Source: Chromatiales bacterium
GTDB lineage: Bacteria; Pseudomonadota; Gammaproteobacteria; Steroidobacterales; GCA-2729495
Direction of reading: 5' to 3'
Assembly: GCA_024234935.1 (NCBI GenBank)
Contig: JACKNI010000001.1
Coordinates: 992,001-1,056,000, forward strand
DNA length: 64,000 nt
A program made the translations under genes and the position numbers. Of this stretch, positions 16,464-24,938 are shown one piece after another. Numbering within the stretch: position 1 is the first letter of the stretch; every line of letters starts with the position of its first letter. The notes below the pieces were generated by a model that was given only the letters and a program-made list of their open reading frames with translations, was not told the DNA's origin and did not search any database.

Positions 16464-17639
16464 TCAGGCTCCCGGCACGTCGACGGGGCTGAAACTGCGC
16501 AGATGCCGCACTGCCCGCAGCACGCATTCGACGGCGAAATCGACTTCAGCCGCGGTGCTTTGCCGGCCGAGGGAGAAGCGGATGGAACTCTGGGCAAGCG
16601 CCGCGGGACGGCCAAGTGCGCGCAAGACATGAGAGGCTTCATTGCTGAGGCTGGTACAGGCCGAACCGCTGGCGACACAGAGATCGGCAAGGCCGTAGAA
16701 CAGGCTCTCGCCTTCGACGCCCGCGATGCTCACGTTCAGTATGTGTCCGCTGCGCCGCTCTGCATGGCCGTTCAGCAGGATGCCGGGCAGCTGCTGCAGG
16801 CCTGACCAGAGCCGGTCACGCAGCGCTGTCGCATGCCGTGCTTCATCGGGCAGGCGCTGTGCCGCGAGACGCAAGGCTTCGCCCATGCCCGCCACCTGGT
16901 GCGTCGCAATCGTACCCGGACGCATACCGCGCTCCTGACCGCCGCCAAAGAGCAGCGGCGACACGCGCCGCACACGTTCCTGATCGATGAACAGCGCGCC
17001 GACACCTTTGGGGCCATAGATCTTGTGCGCCGAGAGCGAGAGCAGATCGATCTGCGAGGCGCGCACATCGATCTCTTCGCGACCTGCGCTCTGTGCCGCA
17101 TCCACGTGCAGCAGCACATCGTGACGCCGGCAAATCGCAGCGATCGCCGCGATATCCTGCACCACGCCGGTCTCGTTGTTGACGTGCACCAGCGAGACGA
17201 GAACCGTATCCGGCTCCAGCGCTGCCTCGACAGCCGCCGGCGCGATCAGACCTTCTGCATCCGGCTTGAGCCAGGTGATGCGCCAGCCCTGCGTGGCGAG
17301 ATGCCGGCAGCTTTCGATCACGGCCTTGTGTTCGGTCAGTGAGGTCACGAGATGCCGTCCGCGCGACTGACGAAACCGCGCCGCACCGATCACGGCCAGA
17401 TTGTCAGCCTCGGTCGCGCCCGAGGTGAAGATGATTTCTTCGGGCTGCGCATTGATCAGCGCAGCGACCTGCACACGCGCAGCCTCGACCAGCGCCTGCG
17501 CCGCGCGGCCCGCAGCGTGACCGAGTGCGGCGGGATTCGCCGCAAGCTCCGGCCTTCGCAGGCAATCGGCCATCAGCTCGGCGACGGCCGGATCGACCGG
17601 TGTGCTGGCCGCGTAATCGAGGTAGACCGGCAGCTGCAT
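16464..17639 (-). CDS. iscS: Cysteine desulfurase, IscS-like
   Basis: A PLP-dependent enzyme that takes sulfur from cysteine as a persulfide for Fe-S cluster assembly and tRNA thiolation. The 391-residue protein carries the PLP lysine in SLSAHKIYGPKG (Lys206) and the persulfide Cys in SGSACTS (Cys328), the same numbers as in E. coli IscS. EIIFTSGATEADNLA and HVDAAQSAGR are cofactor-site motifs. The neighbours are a degenerate IscU and an A-type carrier. iscR, hscB, hscA and fdx are not beside it, unlike the full isc operon. The trmJ stop lies 2 bases upstream of its start. Confidence 0.95.
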   Translation of the reverse strand: MQLPVYLDYAASTPVDPAVAELMADCLRRPELAANPAALGHAAGRAAQALVEAARVQVAALINAQPEEIIFTSGATEADNLAVIGAARFRQSRGRHLVTSLTEHKAVIESCRHLATQGWRITWLKPDAEGLIAPAAVEAALEPDTVLVSLVHVNNETGVVQDIAAIAAICRRHDVLLHVDAAQSAGREEIDVRASQIDLLSLSAHKIYGPKGVGALFIDQERVRRVSPLLFGGGQERGMRPGTIATHQVAGMGEALRLAAQRLPDEARHATALRDRLWSGLQQLPGILLNGHAERRSGHILNVSIAGVEGESLFYGLADLCVASGSACTSLSNEASHVLRALGRPAALAQSSIRFSLGRQSTAAEVDFAVECVLRAVRHLRSFSPVDVPGA

Positions 17640-17641
17640 GC

Positions 17642-18379
17642 TCAGGGCTTCGGCCGGGGCCCCGATCCCGGCGCCACGGCACTGAGAATGCCGCGCAGGA
17701 TGTTCAGTTCATTCTCGTCCACCTGCGCGCGGTTGAACAAACGGCGCAGGCGACGCATCAGGTGGCGCGGATTCTGCGGATTCAGAAATCCGCTGGCCAG
17801 CAACACCCGCTCGAAGTGCTCGTAGAAAAGTTCCATGGCGGCCGGACCCGCCAGCGGCGATTCACGCGGCGGGAGTTCACGCTCGAGGATCTGCTGCTGC
17901 CGCAGCTCATAGGCGATGATCTGCACCGCCTGGGAAAGGTTCAGCGAGCTGTAATCCGGATTGGCCGGGATGTAGACGATCGCGCTGCAGAGATCGAGCT
18001 CTTCGTTGGCGAGCCCGGAACGCTCCGGCCCGAAGACCAGGGCCACCGGCTTGCTGGCCGCCTGCTCCATGGCCTGCCGCGCACACTCCCGCGGATCCAT
18101 CTCGGGGCAGCCGATGCGCCGATGACGAGCGCTGGCGCCAAGCACCAGGCCGCAGCCCTCCAGCGCTTCCGGCAGGCTGGTGACGACCTTCGCGCCATGA
18201 AGTACGTCCTGGGCGCCGGAGGCCATCGCACGGGAATCAGTGCAGATATGCTCCGGCGGCGGATTGACCAGGTACAGCTGCTGAAAACCCATGGTCTTGA
18301 TGGCCCGGGCGACCGAACCGATGTTGCCGGGGTGGGTGGGCTCGAAGAGCACGAAACGGATGTCGGCTGAACTGGACAT
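17642..18379 (-). CDS. trmJ: tRNA (cytidine/uridine-2'-O)-methyltransferase TrmJ
   Basis: A SPOUT-fold methyltransferase that 2'-O-methylates position 32 of tRNAs. The 245-residue length equals that of E. coli TrmJ (246). Conserved features are FVLFEPTHPGNIGSVARAIK at the start, ALVFGPERSGLANEEL, and the knot segment SSLNLSQAVQIIAYEL, followed by a helical C-terminal extension. It is the first gene of the long minus-strand run, and in many gammaproteobacteria too it sits next to suhB (divergent here) and isc genes. Confidence 0.95.
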   Translation of the reverse strand: MSSSADIRFVLFEPTHPGNIGSVARAIKTMGFQQLYLVNPPPEHICTDSRAMASGAQDVLHGAKVVTSLPEALEGCGLVLGASARHRRIGCPEMDPRECARQAMEQAASKPVALVFGPERSGLANEELDLCSAIVYIPANPDYSSLNLSQAVQIIAYELRQQQILERELPPRESPLAGPAAMELFYEHFERVLLASGFLNPQNPRHLMRRLRRLFNRAQVDENELNILRGILSAVAPGSGPRPKP

Positions 18380-18395
18380 AGGCCGGCATTGTAAG

Positions 18396-18424
18396 CTGGC
18401 AGCAGGGGCGCTGATGCGTACAAT
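18396..18424 (+). promoter_or_regulatory. Candidate sigma70 promoter of suhB
   Basis: CTGGCA (18396-18401) and TACAAT (18419-18424) are separated by 17 bases and lie about 30 bases before the suhB ATG. On the opposite strand another TACAAT (complement of 18388-18393) could serve trmJ, though with a poor -35. The two boxes lie back to back in a 75-base divergent spacer. Confidence 0.4.
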
Positions 18425-18454
18425 GGCCGCCCCGCGCGACAGGCAGACATATCC

Positions 18455-19258
18455 ATGCAGGCAATGCTGAATACGGCCATCCAGGCGGCACGGCGTGCCG
18501 GCGATATCGCCATCCGCTCGCTGTCACGGCTCGATCAGCTGGAGATCAAGGCCAAGGCCCGCAATGAATATGTCACGCAGGTCGACCAGGCGGCCGAACA
18601 GGCCATCATCGAGAGCATCCACAAGCGTTATCCGGACCATGCCATCCTCGCCGAAGAGTCCGGGCGACACGGCAGCAGCGAGTTCGTCTGGATCATCGAC
18701 CCGCTCGACGGCACCACCAACTTCCTGCACGGCTTTCCCACCTTTTCCGTCTCGATCGCCCTGCGCAAGCGCGATGTTCTGGAGGTCGGCGTCGTTTACG
18801 ATCCCTGCCGCCAGGAGCTCTACACCACCATGCGCGGCCGCGGTGCCCAGCTCGATGGCAAGCGCATCCGGGTCAGCGAACGCCGCGAGCTCGAAGGCAC
18901 CCTGATCGGTACCGGCTTTCCCTATCGCAGCAATACCCGCTGGATGAAAACCTACCTGGGCATGCTTGGCAGTGTCATGGAAAACACGGCGGGCGTGCGC
19001 CGCCCGGGCTCGGCGGCACTCGACCTGTGCTACCTGGCGGCCGGCCGGCTGGATGGTTTCTTCGAATTCGGCCTCGAGATCTGGGACGTGGCCGCCGGCA
19101 CGCTGATGATCCAGGAAGCCGGCGGCGTGGTCAGCAACCTGACCGGCAGCGGCTCACACATGGACAGCGGCAATGTGCTTGCCGGCAATCTGAAAATTCA
19201 CGATGCCTTGCGCGAGCTGCTCACGCCACACCTGAACGCGGACACCGGACCAGCCTGA
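18455..19258 (+). CDS. suhB: Inositol-1-monophosphatase SuhB
   Basis: A Mg2+-dependent inositol monophosphatase family protein. In E. coli, SuhB also joins the rRNA antitermination complex and helps ribosome folding. The 267-residue length is identical to E. coli SuhB. The metal sites are seen in HAILAEESGRHG, WIIDPLDGTTNFLHGFP and EIWDVAAGTLMIQEAGG. The ATG at 18455 is used; a second ATG three codons later is also possible. It converges with secF. Confidence 0.96.
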   Translation: MQAMLNTAIQAARRAGDIAIRSLSRLDQLEIKAKARNEYVTQVDQAAEQAIIESIHKRYPDHAILAEESGRHGSSEFVWIIDPLDGTTNFLHGFPTFSVSIALRKRDVLEVGVVYDPCRQELYTTMRGRGAQLDGKRIRVSERRELEGTLIGTGFPYRSNTRWMKTYLGMLGSVMENTAGVRRPGSAALDLCYLAAGRLDGFFEFGLEIWDVAAGTLMIQEAGGVVSNLTGSGSHMDSGNVLAGNLKIHDALRELLTPHLNADTGPA

Positions 19259-19285
19259 GGCGCGCTGCACCCGGGGGCTGCCGCC

Positions 19286-19302
19286 GCCCTCGTTATCAGG
19301 GC
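19286..19302. terminator. Weak hairpin between suhB and secF
   Basis: GCCCT, seven-base loop, AGGGC forms a 5-pair stem in the convergent gap, overlapping the secF stop. No U tract follows. It may end both transcription units but is a weak candidate. Confidence 0.22.
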
Positions 19303-20243
19303 ATCGAGTCGACTTCGCCTTCGCCCTTCCCCTGCTTGGGCGGTATCAGGTCCGCCGCAGTCGCCTTGAGCACAAGGGCCAGGGCACTGGCAATGAAGAT
19401 CGACGAATAGGTACCGACGACGATACCGACGGCGAGCGCACTGGCGAAACCGCGCAGCGTTTCGCCACCGAAAAGCAGCATCGCGATCACCATCAGCATG
19501 GTCAGGGAACTGGTCATGATCGTGCGGCCCAGCGTTTCATTGACCGAGATGTTCATGATCTCTTCCGGTTCGCCACGGCGAATCTTGCGAAAATTCTCGC
19601 GGATCCGGTCGAAGACGATGATCGTGTCGTTGACCGAATAACCAACAATCGCGAGCATCGCGGCGAGCACCGACAAGTCGAAAGTCAGGCCGGTCAGCGC
19701 AAAGAAACCCAGCGTGATAATCGGATCATGCAGGGTCGCGAGAATGGCGCCCAGCGCGAACTTCCACTGAAAACGCACCATGATGTAGGCCGCAATCATG
19801 ATCATCGCAAACAGCATCGCCAGCGAGCCCTGCTCGGTGAGTTCCTGACCGACCTGCGGGCCGACGAACTCCGTACGACGCAGCTCAACCGTCGGGTCAC
19901 CGGCCTTCAGCACGGCGATGATCTGCCCGGCCACCTCCTTGTTGTCGAGTCCCTCGCGCGGCAGGAGGCGAATCATCACATCGCTGGCCGTACCGAAGTT
20001 CTGCACCTGTGCGTCGGCGAAATTGCTGGCGGCCAGCCGCTCGCGGATGTCAGGCAGGTTCGCAGGCCCCTGGTAACCCAGTTCAAGCAGCACACCACCG
20101 GTGAAGTCGATGCCGAAATTGAGACCGCGCACGCCCGGGATCAACAGGATGAGTGAACCGATCATCAGGATGGCCGATATCACCGCCGCCTGGCGCCGCT
20201 GGCCGAGAAAGTTCAGGCTGGTCCGTGTGTTGAAAAATTCCAT
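19296..20243 (-). CDS. secF: Protein translocase subunit SecF
   Basis: Six-helix RND-like inner-membrane protein that works with SecD, using the proton gradient to pull proteins across after SecA. The 315-residue product starts MEFFNTRTSLNFLGQRR and has the first helix near residue 20-40. GLNFGIDFTGGVLLEL is the conserved periplasmic entry motif, and VGYSVNDTIIVFDRIRENFR the helix 4-5 signature. The ATG at 20243 is chosen because it matches the usual SecF start; the frame extends upstream antisense-like into secD. It lies 11 bases after secD. Confidence 0.97.
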   Translation of the reverse strand: MEFFNTRTSLNFLGQRRQAAVISAILMIGSLILLIPGVRGLNFGIDFTGGVLLELGYQGPANLPDIRERLAASNFADAQVQNFGTASDVMIRLLPREGLDNKEVAGQIIAVLKAGDPTVELRRTEFVGPQVGQELTEQGSLAMLFAMIMIAAYIMVRFQWKFALGAILATLHDPIITLGFFALTGLTFDLSVLAAMLAIVGYSVNDTIIVFDRIRENFRKIRRGEPEEIMNISVNETLGRTIMTSSLTMLMVIAMLLFGGETLRGFASALAVGIVVGTYSSIFIASALALVLKATAADLIPPKQGKGEGEVDSMP

Positions 20244-20254
20244 GCTGCCATCCG

Positions 20255-22099
20255 TCAGACAGAAAGTCGCTCGACCTTGCGGCCACCGTAGACGAAATTC
20301 ACGACCGCACGCGTTACCGTCAGGGCCGTGAACATCGAAGTCATGATGCCGAGGCACAGCACCACGGCAAAGCCCTTGATCGGCCCGCTGCCGAAGGCGA
20401 ACAGCACGATGCCGGCAATCAGCGTGGTGATGTTTGCGTCTGCGATCGTCGAAAATACCTTGTCGTAACCCGCCGATATCGCCGCCTGGGGAGTGCTGCC
20501 GTTACGCACTTCCTCACGGATGCGCTCGTTGATGAGCACGTTGGCATCCACCGCCATGCCGATGGTCAGCACGATGCCGGCGATGCCGGGCAGGGTCAGC
20601 GCCGCCTGCAGCAGCGAGAGCAGTCCGACGATCAGGACCACGTTGACCAGCAGACCGATATTCGCGATCAGGCCGAACGCCCGGTAATACACCATCATGA
20701 AAACGCCAACAAACAGGAAGCCGTAGATAAAGGCCTGCACGCCACGATCGATGTTGTCCTGCCCGAGGCTCGGCCCGATGGTGCGCTCCTCGATCTTGTA
20801 GACCGGTGCTGCCAGGGCACCGGCACGCAACAGCAGGGCGAGGTCACGCGCTTCGAAGGTATCGAGACCCGTGATCTGGAAATTGCTGCTGAACACACCG
20901 TTGATGGTCGCGACGTTGATGACTTCGCGCTCGACGCGCGGCACTTCGATCTTTTTGCCGTCCCTCTCCACGGTGTCGCGCTTCTGCTCGACAAATACCA
21001 CCGCCATCGGCTTCTTGAGATTTTCCCGGGTGGTCTCCAGCATGCTGCGCGCGCCCTTGCTGTCGAGGCGCACGTAGACGGCGGCCTGGCCCTGGTCAAA
21101 TCCCTGGCTGGCATCGACCAGCTGGTCGCCGGTCACGATCGTGCGCCGCTTGAGCAGCACCGGCCCGCCATCGCGCAGCTTGAACAACTCGCAGCCCAGC
21201 GGCGCGCGGCCGGTGCGCTCGGCCTCCAGCGGATTCTCATCGGCACAGACCAGCCGGAACTCCAGCGTGGCCGTGGCGCCGAGCACGCGCTCGGCCTGGG
21301 CGGGGTCCTGGACACCCGGCAACTGGACCACGATCCGGTCGACGCCCTGGCGCTGCACCACCGGTTCGGCGACGCCGAGTTCGTTGACACGGTTGCGCAG
21401 CGTGGTCGTGTTCTGCTGGATGGCAAAATCCTGCCGTGCCTTGATCTGCGCCGGCGTCATCTGCGCGACGAGCATCACTGATTCGCCGCTGCTGCGGCGC
21501 TCGATGCCGAGATCCGGATCCGCATCCTTCAACAAGGCTTCTGCGCGGTCGGCGTCGGCAGCGTCGGGCAGACGGATCAGCAGCTCGTTGCCTGTAACGC
21601 TGATGCTGCGGCGAATGCGGTTCTCGCGCAGCAACTTGTTGAAATCAGCTGCATAGCTGTCGAGTCGCTGCTTCACTGCCGTAGACACGTCGACTTCGAA
21701 CAGGAAATGCACACCGCCACGCAAGTCGAGGCCCAGCGGTACCGGCCGCAGCCCGATCGCCCGCAACCAGGCCGGCGTATTCGGCGTAAGCGTCAGCGCG
21801 ACCAGGTATTCCTTGCCGAGCGCCGTGCGCAGCGAATCGGCCGACTTCAGCTGTATGTCGACCGAAGGGAAACGCACCATCAGGCGGCCCTTGTCGATGT
21901 AGGGCGCGGCGCCCTCGATTTGCTGGGACGCGATCACCTGGTTCACGCGCTCGATGCCGCTGTCGGTCAACGGTTCGCCGCTTGCAAGGCCGACCTGCAC
22001 AGCCGGCGCCTCCCCGAACAGATTGGGCAGCGATATCAGCAGGCCGGCCAGTACGGCGACGACCACAAGCAGGTTTTTCCAGAGCGGAAAGCGATTCAT
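20255..22099 (-). CDS. secD: Protein translocase subunit SecD
   Basis: The larger partner of SecF, with six membrane helices and a large periplasmic domain. The 614-residue length matches E. coli SecD (615). The N-terminus has the helix LLVVVAVLAGLLISLPNLFG, then LGLDLRGGVHFLFEVD (the D1 motif). The C-terminal half has GIAGIVLTIGMAVDANVLINERIREEV. It sits between yajC and secF as in most bacteria. Confidence 0.98.
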   Translation of the reverse strand: MNRFPLWKNLLVVVAVLAGLLISLPNLFGEAPAVQVGLASGEPLTDSGIERVNQVIASQQIEGAAPYIDKGRLMVRFPSVDIQLKSADSLRTALGKEYLVALTLTPNTPAWLRAIGLRPVPLGLDLRGGVHFLFEVDVSTAVKQRLDSYAADFNKLLRENRIRRSISVTGNELLIRLPDAADADRAEALLKDADPDLGIERRSSGESVMLVAQMTPAQIKARQDFAIQQNTTTLRNRVNELGVAEPVVQRQGVDRIVVQLPGVQDPAQAERVLGATATLEFRLVCADENPLEAERTGRAPLGCELFKLRDGGPVLLKRRTIVTGDQLVDASQGFDQGQAAVYVRLDSKGARSMLETTRENLKKPMAVVFVEQKRDTVERDGKKIEVPRVEREVINVATINGVFSSNFQITGLDTFEARDLALLLRAGALAAPVYKIEERTIGPSLGQDNIDRGVQAFIYGFLFVGVFMMVYYRAFGLIANIGLLVNVVLIVGLLSLLQAALTLPGIAGIVLTIGMAVDANVLINERIREEVRNGSTPQAAISAGYDKVFSTIADANITTLIAGIVLFAFGSGPIKGFAVVLCLGIMTSMFTALTVTRAVVNFVYGGRKVERLSV

Positions 22100-22138
22100 G
22101 AGCAGCAGGTTCCCGAAATTCCGGCGGGCAAACTTGAG

Positions 22139-22190
22139 CCGGACCGCAGGACCAGTTGCCGGTATCGGGCAGCCATATCCCCAGGTCCGG
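22139..22190. repeat. Inverted repeat in the yajC-secD spacer
   Basis: CCGGACC (22139-22145) and GGTCCGG (22184-22190) are perfect inverted copies 38 bases apart within the 97-base yajC-secD gap, the largest spacer in this operon. It could form a long-loop mRNA hairpin that sets the relative level of SecD. No promoter is clear here. Confidence 0.25.
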
Positions 22191-22196
22191 TTGGTA

Positions 22197-22526
22197 TCAC
22201 GCGTTCTTGATCGTGCCTTTGGGCATCACCGCAGCGACGGTATGGCGCTGCACGATGACTTCGACGCCACTGGCGATCTCGACATGCAGGAAATCGTCCT
22301 TGATGCGGGTCACCTTGCCAAGCACACCACCGGCCGTGCTGACCTCGTCACCGACCGCCAGGGCCGCCATCATGGCCTTGTGTTCCTTCTGGCGCTTCTG
22401 CTGCGGCCGCATGATCATGAAATAGATCACCAGCAGGATGATGACCATCGGCAGCATGCTGACCCACGGGTCCTGCGCCGGGGCGGCGGCACCTTGTGCC
22501 ATTGCGTCCTGGATGAAAAAGCCCAT
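22197..22526 (-). CDS. yajC: Sec translocon accessory protein YajC
   Basis: A small inner-membrane protein (109 residues) that joins the SecDF complex. After a short periplasmic N-terminus there is one membrane helix (VSMLPMVIILLVIYFMIMRP). The conserved cytoplasmic part is RPQQKRQKEHKAMMAALAVG, followed by GDEVSTAGGVLGKV. Order tgt-yajC-secD-secF is standard. Confidence 0.97.
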   Translation of the reverse strand: MGFFIQDAMAQGAAAPAQDPWVSMLPMVIILLVIYFMIMRPQQKRQKEHKAMMAALAVGDEVSTAGGVLGKVTRIKDDFLHVEIASGVEVIVQRHTVAAVMPKGTIKNA

Positions 22527-22561
22527 TTATTGACCTTGATTCGCTGAAAAACGGCGCGCCA

Positions 22562-23701
22562 TTATGGCATGGAAACCGCGGATTGCTGCCGGGCCAGGAA
22601 GTCCGCAGCGAAGGCACCCAGCTCGCGACGCCCGATCGCCGCACGCAGACTGGCCATCAGTTGTACATAAAAATGCAGGTTGTGGATGGTGTTGAGGCGC
22701 GAGCCGAGCATCTCGCCGCACTGGTCGAGGTGCCGCAGATAGGCGCGGCTGTAGTGCCGGCAGGTGTAGCAACTGCAGCCCGGCTCGATCGGCAACGGGT
22801 CGTCCCGGTACCGCGCATTCCGGATCCGCACCACCCCGTCGCCGGTGAACAGCGAGCCGTTGCGGGCATTGCGCGTGGGCATCACGCAATCGAACATGTC
22901 CACGCCGCGGAGCACCGCCTTGACGATGTCCGAGGGCGTCCCGACCCCCATCAGATAGCGCGGCTTTGTCGCCGGCATCTCGGGCAGCAGGTGGTCGAGG
23001 ATCCGCAGGCGGTCATCTTCCGGCTCACCGACCGACAGGCCGCCGATCGCCAGGCCATCAAAACCGATCGCCACGAGCCCGGCCAGCGACTCGCTGCGCA
23101 GCGACTCGTACATGCCCCCCTGCACGATGCCGAACAGTGCCGAACCGGCCTGCGGCGCCGTGCCGGTGTCAAAAGCCTGGCGACTGCGCGCCGCCCAGCG
23201 CAGCGACAGTTCCATCGACGCGCGCGCCGCGGTTTCGGTCGCCGGATAGTCGGTGCACTCATCAAAGATCATCTGGATATCGCTGCCGAGTTGCCCCTGC
23301 ACCTGCATGGCGCGCTCCGGCGACAGGAACACCAGGCTGCCATCGATCGGTGCGCGAAACTCGACGCCCGCTTCGCTGATCTTGTTCTTGGTCGCCAGAC
23401 TCCAGACCTGAAAACCGCCCGAGTCGGTCAGGATCGGCCGCTGCCAGTGCATGAAGCGGTGCAGGCCGCCGAGCGTCTGCATCAGCTCGCCGCCCGGCCG
23501 CAGCATCAGGTGAAAGGTGTTGCCGAGAATGATCTCTGCACCCAGCGACTCCAGATCCTCGGGCGTCAGCGTCTTGACCGCGCCATAGGTGCCGACCGGC
23601 ATGAACACCGGCGTCTCGACGCTGCCATGCGCGAGCGTGAGCCGGCCGCAGCGCGCCGCACCATCGGTGGCCTGCAGCTCAAACCCGAAAACGGCGCTCA
23701 T
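22562..23701 (-). CDS. tgt: tRNA-guanine transglycosylase
   Basis: Exchanges guanine-34 of GUN tRNAs for preQ1 in queuosine synthesis. The 379-residue protein shows GAVKTLTPEDLESLGAEIIL and the active site TDSGGFQVWSLA. ELSLRWAARSR-type helices and PRYLMGVGTPSDIV are also present. The zinc site is CSCYTCRHYSRAYLRH. The ATG at 23701 overlaps the queA stop as ATGA; a slightly longer start is possible but overlaps queA more. Next enzyme in the pathway, QueA, is encoded directly upstream. Confidence 0.98.
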   Translation of the reverse strand: MSAVFGFELQATDGAARCGRLTLAHGSVETPVFMPVGTYGAVKTLTPEDLESLGAEIILGNTFHLMLRPGGELMQTLGGLHRFMHWQRPILTDSGGFQVWSLATKNKISEAGVEFRAPIDGSLVFLSPERAMQVQGQLGSDIQMIFDECTDYPATETAARASMELSLRWAARSRQAFDTGTAPQAGSALFGIVQGGMYESLRSESLAGLVAIGFDGLAIGGLSVGEPEDDRLRILDHLLPEMPATKPRYLMGVGTPSDIVKAVLRGVDMFDCVMPTRNARNGSLFTGDGVVRIRNARYRDDPLPIEPGCSCYTCRHYSRAYLRHLDQCGEMLGSRLNTIHNLHFYVQLMASLRAAIGRRELGAFAADFLARQQSAVSMP

Positions 23702-24726
23702 GGCGTTCCGCTGTCCCGGCACAAAAACATCGCATCTCCATAACTGAAGAAACGGTAGCGGCGGGCCACCGCTTCCCGGTAGGCCGCCATCACACGCTCC
23801 ATCCCGCCAAATGCGGCGACCAGCATCAGCAGCGAGGACTCCGGCAGATGGAAGTTCGTGACCAGTGCATCGACCATCTGGAAACGGAATACCGGACGGA
23901 TGAACAGGCTGGTCTCGCCGTCAAAGGGTCGCAGTATGCCGCCGGCCGCTGCCGTCTCGAGTCCGCGCACTGCCGTCGTGCCCACCGCCACCACGCGCCC
24001 GCCGCGCGCACGGCAATCGGCCACCGCCGCACAGAGCTCGGCCGACACCGCCAAACGCTCGGCATGCAGCCGGCCGGTCTTCAGGTGGTGCGGGCGCAGA
24101 GGCGCGAACGTGCCTGCGCCCACGTGCAAGGTCAAGCGGCCAAAGGCCACGCCCTGCGCAGAAAGACTCGCCAGCAGGGCCGCGTCGAAATGCAGGCCGG
24201 CGGTCGGTGCCGCCACCGAACCGCGCTCGCGGGCATAGACCGTCTGGTAGCGCTCCCGGTCTGCGCTCTCGTCCGTCCGGCGGATATAGGGCGGCAGCGG
24301 CACATGGCCGGCCTGATCGAGCAGCTCGACCACCGGTCGTGCAAAGCGCAGTACAAAGAATTCATCCTGGCGGCGCAGTACCGTCGCCTCCACCTCGCCA
24401 TCGAAGGACAGGACGGCACCAGGCTTCGGTGCATGACTCGAGCGCAACTGCACCAGCGCCTCGTCCGGCGACAGCACCCGCTCCAGCAGCATTTCCACTC
24501 GGCCGCCGCTGGCTTTGGCGCCATGCAAGCGAGCCGGCAGCACCCGGCTGTCATTCACCACCAGCAGATCACCAGCGCGCAGCAAGCCCGGCAGATCGGC
24601 AAAGTGCCGGTCCACGAGTCCCCCGTCCGGGCCAAGCTCCAGCAGCCGGCTGGCCGTGCGTTCCGGCAGAGGCTGCTGGGCAATCAGCTCGGGGGGCAGC
24701 TCGAAATTGAAGTCGGCGGGATCCAT
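23698..24726 (-). CDS. queA: S-adenosylmethionine:tRNA ribosyltransferase-isomerase
   Basis: Transfers and rearranges the ribosyl group of SAM onto preQ1-tRNA to give epoxyqueuosine. The 342-residue product has FNFELPPELIAQQPLPERTASRL-type family start, VNDSRVLPARLHG, SVAAPTAGLHFD and LHVGAGTFAPLR, with NFHLPESSLLMLVAAFGG near the C-terminus. It is the first gene of the queA-tgt-yajC-secDF operon. tRNA-Leu starts 76 bases away on the opposite strand. Confidence 0.98.
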   Translation of the reverse strand: MDPADFNFELPPELIAQQPLPERTASRLLELGPDGGLVDRHFADLPGLLRAGDLLVVNDSRVLPARLHGAKASGGRVEMLLERVLSPDEALVQLRSSHAPKPGAVLSFDGEVEATVLRRQDEFFVLRFARPVVELLDQAGHVPLPPYIRRTDESADRERYQTVYARERGSVAAPTAGLHFDAALLASLSAQGVAFGRLTLHVGAGTFAPLRPHHLKTGRLHAERLAVSAELCAAVADCRARGGRVVAVGTTAVRGLETAAAGGILRPFDGETSLFIRPVFRFQMVDALVTNFHLPESSLLMLVAAFGGMERVMAAYREAVARRYRFFSYGDAMFLCRDSGTP

Positions 24727-24802
24727 GCCGGGCGCATCCTAATGAAGTCGAGCCCGGTTAGCAGCACTTGCCGGCAAACCATCGTGTAAACTGCCGGCCC
24801 GC

Positions 24803-24889
24803 GCCGGGATGGCGGAACTGGTAGACGCGGCGGACTCAAAATCCGTTGGTGGTGACATCGTGTGGGTTCAAGTCCCTCTCCCGGCACCA
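24803..24889 (+). tRNA. tRNA-Leu (anticodon CAA)
   Basis: An 87-base class II tRNA with the CCA end encoded. The acceptor stem GCCGGGA pairs fully with TCCCGGC. The D arm holds GGCGGAACTGGTAGACGC. The anticodon stem GCGGA/TCCGT encloses the loop CTCAAAA, giving anticodon CAA, which reads UUG. A variable arm (GGTG, loop GTGA, CATC) follows. The T arm is GTGGG-TTCAAGT-CCCTC, with a T-T mismatch at the second pair. A TAAACT box at 24786-24791 followed by GC-rich bases suggests a stringently controlled promoter. Confidence 0.95.
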
Positions 24890-24938
24890 TTTATTGCCCA
24901 GGCAACATTGACGGCGTCAGCCGGGACGGCCTCCAGCC

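Noticed and set aside
22583..23743. 386-codon plus-strand frame over tgt
   Set aside because: Antisense of tgt, with no recognised domains.
24803..24889. tRNA-Leu as an integration site for an island
   Set aside because: No integrase and no repeated copy of the tRNA 3' end were seen downstream; the flanking genes look chromosomal.
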